In this document: positions 52,301-58,533 of the stretch, one piece after another
Numbering within the stretch: position 1 is the stretch's first letter
Layout of the letters: the number at the start of each line of letters is the position of its first letter
DNA from: Tritrichomonas musculus
Taxonomy: Eukaryota > Parabasalia > Tritrichomonadida > Tritrichomonadidae
Direction: 5' to 3'
DNA length: 64,000 bases
NCBI GenBank assembly: GCA_039105265.1
Contig: JAPFFF010000001.1
Coordinates: 6,262,001 to 6,326,000 of the forward strand
Position numbers and translations under genes: made by a program
Notes under the pieces: generated by a model
Seen by the model: only the letters and a program-made list of their open reading frames with translations
What the model was told of the DNA's origin: nothing
Databases searched by the model: none

Positions 52301-52570
52301 GCTGTCTTTTGCATTTTGCATTAACTCCCACGCCCAGCGCTGACAATCAACATCCATCGGAACATCCATTTCACGTAATCGATTCCCAACATTTGAAACA
52401 TACATTTTATGCATAACGCTATCCCTTTCTTTTTCAACTGAGTCAATAGAGTTCACTGGCTTGGTTTTTTTGGTTGGAATTGGATCAAAGATTCTTGGTT
52501 TATTACTAAAATCCAACTTGAATGAATTATATTGCTGCTCTGTTGTTAATTCTTGATCAGTATAAAACAT
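46337..52570 (-). CDS. Sacsin/NO-VEIN-like giant protein with N-terminal GHKL (HSP90-type) ATPase
   Basis: 2,077 aa. A GHKL ATPase domain lies at ~50-300. It has the N-box RWAWELMQNAKDS (~80-92), a degenerate G1 box VIFMHNGLPFNG, and GRFGTGFLTTHSLSK (~146-160), as in sacsin and NO-VEIN-like ATPases. From ~560 to ~1,650 a module of about 172 residues recurs seven times, each marked by a hydrophobic-(I/V/Y)-P-N-x-x-G-x-F-x-x-x-x-x-L(Y/F) motif. Examples are LIPAKSGNL ~742, LIPNQEGIF ~922, LIPNYYGHF ~1,094, IVPDQTGNF ~1,262, MIPNQLGEL ~1,428 and IYPNMLGKF ~1,606. Residues ~1,735-1,900 form a charged coiled coil containing the REENERQRQ repeat. The final ~170 residues are an unrecognised compact domain. 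Family knowledge suggests a chaperone-like ATPase; the client is unknown. Confidence 0.82.
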   Translation of the reverse strand: MFYTDQELTTEQQYNSFKLDFSNKPRIFDPIPTKKTKPVNSIDSVEKERDSVMHKMYVSNVGNRLREMDVPMDVDCQRWAWELMQNAKDSIAIPDSIIKKDKVDIQLFLKDDEVIFMHNGLPFNGKAYLALLYKYSDGKSNNAESTGRFGTGFLTTHSLSKIVNVEGDIFIIHEDLTNFKGTIFDLKENIAGFEVTMYRDGSTPDELISGIQRMEKEKKFYIGEPSGWTTYKYILKTKRNHESSELGFQNFKDNIAQTMLFNSKFGIVQLTYKNLFTTTIQRINTEVVNDVSIVTFQLQNESITNRKFIIKTIIEHSDELSIRFGQERNLRLSCCIELTENNELFYDTKSPCLFCSLPLVGSESHEMPITLNSDDFEPNTERQGILLDGSDKKQDKDCLSDVGINRLILKRSIPLFESIVKHCSEKQYKSLHILTRGLKEIPKVARDFDPNWYKKNVMIPYRSVLLKYSIVYTDVGIKKIDEVFIPIYPFGKSIEYKKEYHFFTQTFFGIVPRFEESIEWSNRIWNELPNLVNVTRLLNAFREKERSNEIKNSFIKFVWNNHRDLLYKIPVLFNQNNEFVEYTDEFADGLNVQEDAVDLMEELNIQWKKNHLNKCITSINLPVIHDHKYAMSTIKQIKSPMKNYIITRYVIKNNEKREKMFMFSKEFFPKKFQQYGKPVESYKAESLDSDLWDASDQQLFEDMMSIIEEKRNINKVTIPNLVEFIDFVRKYYQDPNVFDERCLIPAKSGNLHKLKQLFEEKNIPKLLINDANKYLNYDINDEMKDPTFSCITAPKEFNLINLMTIVNKKLSSNSLITDEKKLQMSLTILSFLPEEEGDLKNYQSHLQEAAKKLDFQVSSNENISNQTKFFWEQANLVIIQTIEYAISKCNNSQTFKSRFNIQIDEYLNNFVDLLHPDKIKLIPNQEGIFCLRTEISNDINIPDSIKQVFKVLNEDLKPKLKMKTVDIKCNKNESIDTIIGKMNEFLKNAEKEKQQIAASMIIDLLPSDQAIICQQKNIQTLYHNLTNNPSNISQINCSNEAFWIPANKIIINYYQHLIEKSQCMKNLELKTRITDFQYIELLNAFHSYLQIDEIALIPNYYGHFKKKNELYVLHLPAEIFKAIKKYLKIDLFVNFIDQRVKIEVNEYSIFNTAKIINNNFFQANEKSQFLLSKQIIRFIPKRGELSEKLRNLLNIANAFDDTNLNPFEVEQCDNLYSYAQAIVIKYINQKIEKCKSLDGLKTYFPDPILFLNTNKQILDTKYKIVPDQTGNFHKIDELYQDCGIYDELKQILFHKINLYEKLIHKEITAFHSDKTWNNDSTLEYINIYASDIAHEMIYIFPEDENEKQQQLFNLYTSFNEKSKEPIMLKLPTHFWEKTNGFIIDGIVKCIESKKNLLEISEKEDKAIEILKTLYEFRSPMNSKYQKINMIPNQLGELKCYNDLYKEECCIPDDFKDVLTNYFSFDIRSMLQDSRLSIKVEKSLSVDSSKVSKVIKEGFMINIPEKTLIERSEKFIIFQPLEENAKIQKFVNCYKGICKMSFDPISISTSNSHLWDVPIKVLTKIMTDTLIADETIQNCCRRISKNENEVFHLLNEFYYFEKEAPIYPNMLGKFCYQSKVFTPIEIDDMILDIYALLNPKDDFRKQLIHPKINATFSKKRLNEIAVKIDEEIKKIMNDKHRKNDEKVIQGCKLLIYQWMKENSSKNDLLPYVIKEKMNIIVDIIIDENKRSALKDILDKSPERFPELIFDAILLEQKQKEEKERKRKEDEENERIRRQNLERRQRLLEMERQRRLQRQRQREENERQRQREENERQRQREENERQRQREENERQRQREENERQRQREENERQRQREENERQRQREENERQRQREENERQRQLQRQREENERQRQPNFNVHNFAVGQFTQPITVIPYRKKVMNQVESSLRRIFTNVNSDEQNKNAYYCSFVNENEDYLDDFHVVTLFSDSNKNIQLNNIEVELASEFLSLFVIIVAPIESEYHESNFINEIKIIANIGYDLEGYDIVKHFGSLISINDDDFSLKLNDNYHLLIKEKYINNHCISFNDWESELKELMHQI
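46894..47200 (-). repeat. 27-bp tandem repeat encoding the nonapeptide REENERQRQ
   Basis: About eleven copies of a 27-bp unit within the sacsin-like gene encode a perfectly regular Arg/Glu/Gln/Asn helix, expected to form a single alpha-helix or coiled coil. Copies differ mainly at third positions (TCT/TCC, TTT/CTC on the plus strand), so unit number may vary between strains. Open frames in other registers over this stretch are by-products. Confidence 0.92.
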
Positions 52571-52885
52571 TAAATCTATTTTGAAATAGATTTATATGAT
52601 AGAAAAAAATCTGACTTCCTTCATTCAAATTTGAATTGAAGTTTTAAATGAAATTCAATCATCTCATGTTAGATCTCAATTTTCAATAATTGAATATGGA
52701 CAGGGATGATGTCAAAAGTTAGAATTTCTAAAAATTTCAACGAATACTCATTTGGTACAAATTGATTAATTAGATCAAAACCTGAAAAAAAAAAAAAATA
52801 AAACTTATTGAAAACAATTTCTCTCAAAAACATAAATAAGTAATAAAATAAACAGATCATTTAAAAAATTTATTTATAATATTAA
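52571..52885. other. Short spacer between NADAR and sacsin-like genes
   Basis: 315 bp containing the sacsin-like gene's upstream region. CTATTTTGAAATAG (52,576-52,589) is a palindrome 5 bp upstream of its start. A 63-codon minus-strand frame ending here has no homology I recognise and is not called. Confidence 0.4.
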
Positions 52886-53482
52886 TTATGAATTTTGTAA
52901 AATAAGTTGATCTCTAACTCGTGTTAATTGAAAACCAAGAAAGTTTTTACCTTTCCATTGCAGTGGACTTACTGTTTTTGCTTTAAGAATAGGAAGCTTA
53001 ATTCCCCAAATTGCATCATATGGACTTGCCTCAACAAAAATTGCGTCGAAAGATTGTGATAATAAATAATTTTGGAGATTTTCATTTTGGCTAAACTTAT
53101 ATAAGTTTGCTTGAAAAACTATTTCTTGACAATTTTTATCCCATATTTCTTGATCGAAGTTTTTAACTAATCGCCCTAATCTTTTGATTTCATCTGGATT
53201 ATTCGTTGCTAAAATTTTTTCTAGAATTTCTTTATCTCCAAATAATTCTGCTTTTTTAGCCATCATATATTGCTCACAGCAACTAAAGTGATTTCCTTTT
53301 TCATCAACAAATTCACTAGGGTACCATTGAGTTAGACAAGTTTCTGTTGGTTCTAAGTATACGTCTTCTTTTTCGAATCCCCAAAAATAAATAAAAGTAA
53401 ATCGTTTTCCATCTTTCCATGCTTTCTGAAGATTTTCTAATGAATAAATATCCATAGTTGGCAAAGAGTCATCCATTCTCAA
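52886..53482 (-). CDS. NADAR-domain protein (YbiA-like N-glycosidase)
   Basis: 198 aa. The NADAR fold spans ~30-190. It has FYFW-type start (FTFIYFWGF), QWYPSEFVDEKGNHFSCCEQYMMAKKAELFGD, EIKRLGRLVKNFDQEIWDKNCQEIVFQANLYKF, FVEASPYDAIWGIKL and WKGKNFLGFQLTRVRDQL. These match YbiA/RibX: the conserved Glu in CEQYMM and the SPYDAIWGI motif are present. Family members cleave N-glycosidic bonds in riboflavin-pathway intermediates, and some remove ADP-ribose from guanine bases. An intact catalytic pattern suggests activity. Met 3 could also be the start. It lies directly upstream of, and on the same strand as, the sacsin-like ATPase gene. The family is patchy in eukaryotes, so transfer from bacteria or viruses is plausible. 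Confidence 0.88.
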   Translation of the reverse strand: MRMDDSLPTMDIYSLENLQKAWKDGKRFTFIYFWGFEKEDVYLEPTETCLTQWYPSEFVDEKGNHFSCCEQYMMAKKAELFGDKEILEKILATNNPDEIKRLGRLVKNFDQEIWDKNCQEIVFQANLYKFSQNENLQNYLLSQSFDAIFVEASPYDAIWGIKLPILKAKTVSPLQWKGKNFLGFQLTRVRDQLILQNS

Positions 53483-53846
53483 AGTTGAAAATTTAAAAGT
53501 ACGTTATTTATAATATAGAAATATTCAACCACTTTTATCTTCTTTTATAACAAATGTTTTGAAATAAAAAAATTAAATTTACTTTTATTTTAAAAGTAAA
53601 AATCATTTTGCCAAAAAAATATGGAATCATATTTTTCATATCACATAACTTAACTTAATTTTCATTTTTGCTGCCTTAAATAGCAATACAGTTTTGCTCT
53701 ATTTTGAATATTAGGCTTATTGATTCATTGTTGATTTTTTAACATTAAAATATCTTAATTAATTATAATTCTAGAACTTTTTATGTTTCAAATAGAATTC
53801 TTCTTCAAGACAAAATTTATATTTAATCGTAAAAATAGTAGTATAT
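53483..53846. other. Spacer between NADAR gene and Maverick fragment
   Basis: 364 bp A+T-rich. It contains the NADAR gene's upstream region; TTTCAACTTTGAGA directly precedes that start on the minus strand. Nothing else recognised up to the element's terminal hairpin. Confidence 0.4.
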
Positions 53847-53888
53847 AGTTACTAGCCAAAAGGTCTAAAGCCCTTTTCACTAGTAACT
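53847..53888. repeat. Terminal hairpin of the Maverick fragment
   Basis: AGTTACTAG at 53,847-53,855 and CTAGTAACT at 53,880-53,888 are perfect inverted copies. Inside them AAAAGG and CCTTTT also pair, giving a stem of about 15 base pairs with two mismatches. Its position immediately before the gene block, and the AG-type first bases, fit a Polinton terminus. Confidence 0.65.
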
Positions 53889-54004
53889 TTGAGAAATGAC
53901 AAAACGAATGAATAATTTATGCATGATTTGAATGTTAGTTTTAATTTTGGAATTAATGAAAGAATTAGTGTTAGAATTTATTTTATCACCAACGAAAAAG
54001 AAAG

Positions 54005-54325
54005 ATGACAGCAACTAATGTATACATTGAATACAAACAATATATACTCGATAGTCTTATTAAAGAATTGAAAGAATGTAAGGACAATCAAAAATGTGAA
54101 CAGTTACTTCAGTCCATTAATCATTGTCAAAGGGATATTCAAACATTATACGATAATGGTGATTTTGATTTAGAACTTAGTGCAAACGAACCTGTACTCA
54201 TATCTGATGGAGAATATACTGATGAACAAATGAGACTTGATATGGAATTCGCTAATCAATTTATTTCTGAGAACAATAATGATAACATTAACTATGACTT
54301 TGATTCAGATACTCCAATGTTTTAA
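54005..54325 (+). CDS. Small acidic protein of the Maverick fragment (106 aa)
   Basis: No recognised domain. The N-terminal half is helical with two Cys in a KECKDNQKCEQLLQ segment. The C-terminal half is strongly acidic, ending NYDFDSDTPMF. It is the first gene after the terminal hairpin and is followed closely by the next plus-strand gene. Its role is unknown. Confidence 0.6.
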   Translation: MTATNVYIEYKQYILDSLIKELKECKDNQKCEQLLQSINHCQRDIQTLYDNGDFDLELSANEPVLISDGEYTDEQMRLDMEFANQFISENNNDNINYDFDSDTPMF

Positions 54326-54403
54326 TTCATTACATCCTTTATTTTTCAAACAATTCCAACATTATTTGAAACCATTATTGCAAATATTTTTACTGCAACG
54401 CAA

Positions 54404-54871
54404 ATGACAAAGTTAACGTACAATTCAATCACTAAATTCGTTGAAACCATTAGTAAATACACTAAACAAAACCATCAATGTACACCAAATAGTGCAAACG
54501 TTTACTTCGAAGGTAAGGATGCATTTAAGAACAAGTATAAACAACTCTGCATTAAGCCTGTATTCATTGAATTGTTCGTCTTTGAAGACAAAAAGATATA
54601 CATTAATCACAAGCAAATACTTGAAATTTATGACAAGCAATTATGTATATCATTCAGTGAATCTGATAAACGATCTTTACCTAAGAACAAGTCAAAAATG
54701 TTTATATTAAATGTTGACTTTGAAGCTCAAGAATATAAAGAAATCGTTTATTACCCATCAGAGATTCATCAATGCTTAAATCAACAAAACATTAATCGAA
54801 TCAGAAATCAAATCATTGATGAACCCAAAGATGAATTCATTGAAACCGAAATAGACCCTGATGCATTTTAA
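54404..54871 (+). CDS. 155-aa protein of the Maverick fragment, unknown role
   Basis: Alternating beta-strand-like segments (FIELFVFEDKKIYINHKQIL, KMFILNVDFEAQEYKEIVYY) precede an acidic C-terminus ending EIDPDAF. I recognise no family. It is 78 bp downstream of the acidic-protein gene and 45 bp upstream of the 381-aa gene, the tight packing typical of these elements. Confidence 0.6.
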   Translation: MTKLTYNSITKFVETISKYTKQNHQCTPNSANVYFEGKDAFKNKYKQLCIKPVFIELFVFEDKKIYINHKQILEIYDKQLCISFSESDKRSLPKNKSKMFILNVDFEAQEYKEIVYYPSEIHQCLNQQNINRIRNQIIDEPKDEFIETEIDPDAF

Positions 54872-54916
54872 AACGTAAATTCGATTTCATTCATTTTTAT
54901 TTTTAGTGTCAAGCAA

Positions 54917-56062
54917 ATGACTCAACAAGTTAATCCATTAGCTGATTTCATGCAAAACACGCTTTCTGTTCAGGATTTGCTAAACATTTATAATAAATAT
55001 GCACCACAGCCATTAACGATTCAAGAAGTTCAACGTTACTCTAATGGTGATGTTAATGTCGCTAAAACCGAATTAATTGCAAGGTTTCTTGCTGCCGCTA
55101 GAGATGGTCAATTATTTGGTGGATTTAGTAACAATAAAGTTGGTATGAAGGAACTGCAACACATTATATTAGACCTTCAACGTGATATCAAACGTGTAAA
55201 GAATGCAATCTCTCCACAAGGCGCAGAGGATTTAATTACTAAACATAATGCAGCTAATCCAAGTTCACCATGGAAACTCAATAAACGTAATCCTAATGCA
55301 CCAGCTTCATTACAAAACTTGACTGATATAAATAATGATGGAATTCCTGATGTCGTTATATCCAATCGTAAAGGTGAACCAATGTTTGTCAATGGTTATA
55401 CAACTAAAGCTAGCAATTATCCTGAAACATTAGCTTATTACAATAAATACCCAACTCGTGAAGATCGTCATAATCACTCATTCAATGATTTCAGAAAGCA
55501 ATTGTATAATGTTACTTACGATGATGAAAACAGTAATGTTAGTTTACGTGGTAACGTTTCTTCTTTCAATAATAATCCAGTTGAGTTTGCGGGATATGAT
55601 TTAACTAAATACAACGTTAAACCACCAAAACGAATGTCTTCATATAATAGATTCCGTAAATATGTAGCTGGTCCATTCATTGATGGTGCTCTTCAAATTT
55701 GTGAAGTTCCGAAGAAATTAAGGTTACAAGTTTCTGCAAAAGCTATTGCTGACTTTTGGAATACAACAGTTCTTCAACCATTGTATACAAAATATGGTGT
55801 CACTAATGAAAAATCTGCTGCAAAAATTAAGAAATCACGTGCTGGTGAAATTGATCAAACCGTTGATGATATGATATTCAGACTCAATTACACTAATGAT
55901 CAATGGAGTGAAGATCAGAAAACTGCATTAACTCATGACGTTACTACTACATTAACTCAATTAGTTGAACGAGCGCATCAGAATGCATTAATGAATAACC
56001 CTGCTTATCAACGTGAAGGAGGAGAATTCATGATACCAAATGCTTTAGCACCACCACAATAA
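54917..56062 (+). CDS. 381-aa Maverick protein with DxNxDGxxD motif, possible structural protein
   Basis: The N-terminal ~90 residues are helical (VQDLLNIYNKY, AKTELIARFLAAARDGQLFGG). The middle has LTDINNDGIPDVVISNRKGE, which fits the calcium-binding loop pattern D-x-(D/N)-x-D-G-x-x-D, followed by MFVNGYTTKASNYPETLAYY. The C-terminal half is helical and ends in a proline-rich tail (NALAPPQ). From memory, proteins of this look accompany the packaging ATPase in trichomonad Mavericks. I cannot assign it to the double-jelly-roll capsid, penton or protease families. A virion-associated role is a guess from position. Confidence 0.6.
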   Translation: MTQQVNPLADFMQNTLSVQDLLNIYNKYAPQPLTIQEVQRYSNGDVNVAKTELIARFLAAARDGQLFGGFSNNKVGMKELQHIILDLQRDIKRVKNAISPQGAEDLITKHNAANPSSPWKLNKRNPNAPASLQNLTDINNDGIPDVVISNRKGEPMFVNGYTTKASNYPETLAYYNKYPTREDRHNHSFNDFRKQLYNVTYDDENSNVSLRGNVSSFNNNPVEFAGYDLTKYNVKPPKRMSSYNRFRKYVAGPFIDGALQICEVPKKLRLQVSAKAIADFWNTTVLQPLYTKYGVTNEKSAAKIKKSRAGEIDQTVDDMIFRLNYTNDQWSEDQKTALTHDVTTTLTQLVERAHQNALMNNPAYQREGGEFMIPNALAPPQ

Positions 56063-56105
56063 ATTCATTCTGAATCACTGTATTAACCATTAAGCTCAAT
56101 AATTA

Positions 56106-56966
56106 ATGTTTATTTTTGATGAAAACGCATTTATGACAACAGAACCTTCATACAATTTATCATTCATTAGAGACAAAGTTAATGATACATTAAAGTCCAA
56201 ATCTAATGAAACCAGTAATTCATTAATTAAACCAATACATCAAGATATCAAAGTTCGTTACAATTCAGTGAATGTCATTGTTGGCAAACAATCATTGGGC
56301 AAAACAGTGATAGCATTAGAGGAAATCATTAAGATATCTCTATTAAATACACATCATTTATTGATTTACGTTACTAAAAACGGTGATGAAAACGATAAAT
56401 CCTTTCAATCATTGAAGCAAATGATTCGGATGCCTTATGTCACCATTAGTGAAAAGGATTCAGTTGAATTCATTAAAACTCTCATTGCTGCAAAGAATCT
56501 ATACTATCTCATTCTTCGTGAGCATTTAGAAGACAAAATCATTGATGAACAACGTGAAGCTTTATTCAAAACATTACACATTAATGATTTCAGTAAACCT
56601 TACTCACACACAATCGTTCTATTTGATGATATTAGTAACAGTAAATTGTTTTCATCAGAGGAATCATTCTTTAGTCAACAAATTCGTCGTTGTAGACATA
56701 CAAACATTACTTACTTCTTACTCATTCAAGGATGGAAAGGCATTAAACCTCACATTAAGAATGAAATCACAACGTTATTCATATTTCCATGCTTCAATAA
56801 ACAACAATTGCACTTCATTTATTCACAATCAGCGTCTAATCTTGATTTTGATGAATTCTATGCACTATATCAACGATTGCTTTCGATCAAAAATATAAAG
56901 CCAGACAGTCATCCTTACATGATCATCAATTGCACTGAAGGTGGTGATACAGTAATTCAAGAATGA
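56106..56966 (+). CDS. A32-like DNA-packaging ATPase of the Maverick fragment
   Basis: 286 aa of FtsK/HerA-superfamily type. A Walker A loop, IVGKQSLGKT, is at ~57-66 and a Walker B strand, TIVLFDDIS, at ~174-182. These are followed by the motif set of the poxvirus A32-like branch: RRCRHTNITYFLLIQGWKG and IKNEITTLFIFPCFN. In this family the enzyme drives genome packaging into capsids, and it is one of the core genes of Polintons. It is the strongest evidence for the identity of the element. Confidence 0.82.
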   Translation: MFIFDENAFMTTEPSYNLSFIRDKVNDTLKSKSNETSNSLIKPIHQDIKVRYNSVNVIVGKQSLGKTVIALEEIIKISLLNTHHLLIYVTKNGDENDKSFQSLKQMIRMPYVTISEKDSVEFIKTLIAAKNLYYLILREHLEDKIIDEQREALFKTLHINDFSKPYSHTIVLFDDISNSKLFSSEESFFSQQIRRCRHTNITYFLLIQGWKGIKPHIKNEITTLFIFPCFNKQQLHFIYSQSASNLDFDEFYALYQRLLSIKNIKPDSHPYMIINCTEGGDTVIQE

Positions 56967-56976
56967 ACAATGAACC

Positions 56977-57312
56977 TTAACTAAAGTGTTTATTAACGAT
57001 TTCAATCAATTGATTCATTCGATCTTTTATCTCATCATATTCACTCTGCAACTCATCAATTCTATCACTCAATTCCTTCATTTCATCAAGCTTATTAAGC
57101 CTTTTCTTCGCTGCATAATCAGTTCTGAGCATTAATGTACCTTGTATTCTAGTTATTCGATACCCATCAATCTTGAACATCTTATTCAACTTATGAGTCG
57201 TTAGTTTATCAATTTCATCCTTATTCTTCATGTAATATATATTGAACTCATCTGGTGTATCGAATTCTTTAATAACATTCTTAACTGGTTCCAACACCTT
57301 AATCTCTGACAT
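56977..57312 (-). CDS. 111-aa coiled-coil protein of the Maverick fragment
   Basis: Minus-strand gene convergent with the ATPase gene. The N-terminal half is a small mixed domain (EFNIYYMKNKDEIDKL, YRITRIQGTLMLRTDY). The C-terminal ~45 residues form a heptad-like coiled coil (LDEMKELSDRIDELQSEYDE). I do not know its function. Its start is divergent from the small membrane-protein gene, with 63 bp between them. Confidence 0.6.
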   Translation of the reverse strand: MSEIKVLEPVKNVIKEFDTPDEFNIYYMKNKDEIDKLTTHKLNKMFKIDGYRITRIQGTLMLRTDYAAKKRLNKLDEMKELSDRIDELQSEYDEIKDRMNQLIEIVNKHFS

Positions 57313-57375
57313 AAATATTTGGGCTTAAGTAAAAATATTTTTGATTTAGTTCAAAAGAATCTTCGATTCGAGACT

Positions 57376-57516
57376 ATGTCTATGTTGTACATCAGTGTTA
57401 TATTAACATGTTTGACCGTTATTGAGTTCGCTAATCTTGTCATTAGAGTGATGAAATTGATACCTGAACCTGATCCTGAATTGACAGATGAAATGCGTGC
57501 CCGATTGTATTCCTAA
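57376..57516 (+). CDS. Small single-pass membrane protein of the Maverick fragment (46 aa)
   Basis: From the ATG at 57,376: MSMLYISVILTCLTVIEFA begins one transmembrane helix, followed by a short charged tail (LIPEPDPELTDEMRARLYS). The frame is open about 19 codons further upstream but without an ATG. Small membrane proteins are common in virus-like elements; the role is unknown. Confidence 0.45.
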   Translation: MSMLYISVILTCLTVIEFANLVIRVMKLIPEPDPELTDEMRARLYS

Positions 57517-57712
57517 TGATAATTTTCAATCCATTCATCCATTAATCATTCTACTTCAATAAAGGTACATTAAACATACCGGGTTTATATCTCGGATCCT
57601 CAACTTTAGCATTAACCATATTTGAATATTTACTGATTTGACCACCAAGTAGTATATACGAGTCGGTTTTCGCTGTGGGTCGCAGGTCTGGACTAAGAAC
57701 GAACTCGTTATA

Positions 57713-57770
57713 AAAGAAAAAGAAAAGAAAAGAAAAAGAAAAGAAAAGAAAAAAGAAAAAAAGAAAAAAA
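57713..57770. repeat. Purine-rich (GAAAA)n tract at the Maverick fragment's inner edge
   Basis: 58 bases of only A and G in AAAAG/AAAGAAA units. It marks the abrupt change from the Maverick fragment to satellite-rich DNA. Confidence 0.9.
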
Positions 57771-57785
57771 TATTCTTGTTCTCAC

Positions 57786-58010
57786 TACTGCTCCCCATCC
57801 ATGAAACGGCACAGGTACCCCACCCCACAACCGCCCATCTATGAAACGGCACAGGTACCTGCCCCACTGCCCACTATCTATGAAACAGCACAGGTGCCCC
57901 ACCCCACTGCCCTCCATCTACGAAACAGCTTAGGTACCCCGCCATCTATGAAACGGCACAGGTAGCACCCCGAGAATCTCGTACATACCACCATCTACTT
58001 AATGGCACAT
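57786..58010. repeat. GC-rich minisatellite
   Basis: About six imperfect copies, 20 to 50 bp apart, of a core resembling CCATCTATGAAACGGCACAG, followed by GTACC and a C-rich linker. Copies diverge by a few bases. At well over half G+C in places, this is the most GC-rich stretch in the window and stands out sharply from its surroundings. Confidence 0.88.
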
Positions 58011-58044
58011 GTACTCCACCACGAGGACCCTCTTAGAAAAGACC

Positions 58045-58453
58045 TACTAATACATCCATACTAATACATCTATGCTAATACATCCATACTAATATATCTA
58101 TACTAATACATCCATACTAATATATCCATGCTAATACATCCATACTAATATATCCATGCTAATACATCTATACTAATACATCTATACTAATACATCTATA
58201 CTAATACATCTATACTAATACATCTATACTAATACATCTATACTAATACATCTATACTAATACATCTATACTAATACATCTATACTAATACATCTATACT
58301 AATACATCTATACTAATACATCTATACTAATACATCTATACTAATACATCTATACTAATACATCTATACTAATACATCTATACTAATACATCTATACTAA
58401 TACATCTATACTAATACATCTATACTAATACATCTATACTAATATATCCACTT
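58045..58453. repeat. 14-bp satellite TACTAATACATCTA, about 29 copies
   Basis: A head-to-tail array of TACTAATACATCTA. The first copies are variable (CATCCA, TATCTA), the later ones nearly identical, and it decays again at the right edge. It lies about 80 bp upstream of the 826-aa gene. Confidence 0.95.
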
Positions 58454-58533
58454 ATAATACATTAAAAAAACACACTAACAAAAAATACAAACAACCTGTT
58501 TTCGTTTTAAATATGTTTTTTATTCGTTTGTAA

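Larger units (their letters stand above)
53847..57712. mobile_element. Maverick/Polinton element, one-ended fossil fragment
   Basis: The fragment begins with a terminal hairpin (AGTTACTAG ... CTAGTAACT) and carries a block of closely spaced small genes. The diagnostic one is a poxvirus A32-like DNA-packaging ATPase. Parts in order are: a small acidic protein, a 155-aa protein, a 381-aa protein, the packaging ATPase, a coiled-coil protein on the opposite strand, a small membrane protein, and a remnant of a further minus-strand coding region at the inner edge (about 57,551-57,712). No family B DNA polymerase, integrase or recognisable major capsid gene is present, and no second terminal repeat is seen in the window. 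The element is therefore broken: a quarter or less of the usual length remains, consistent with a single truncation. The open frames that survive suggest it is fairly young. Confidence 0.75.

Noticed and set aside
57556-57917. Two minus-strand frames over the purine tract and GC-rich minisatellite
   Set aside because: Their products are low-complexity translations of the repeats and have no independent support.
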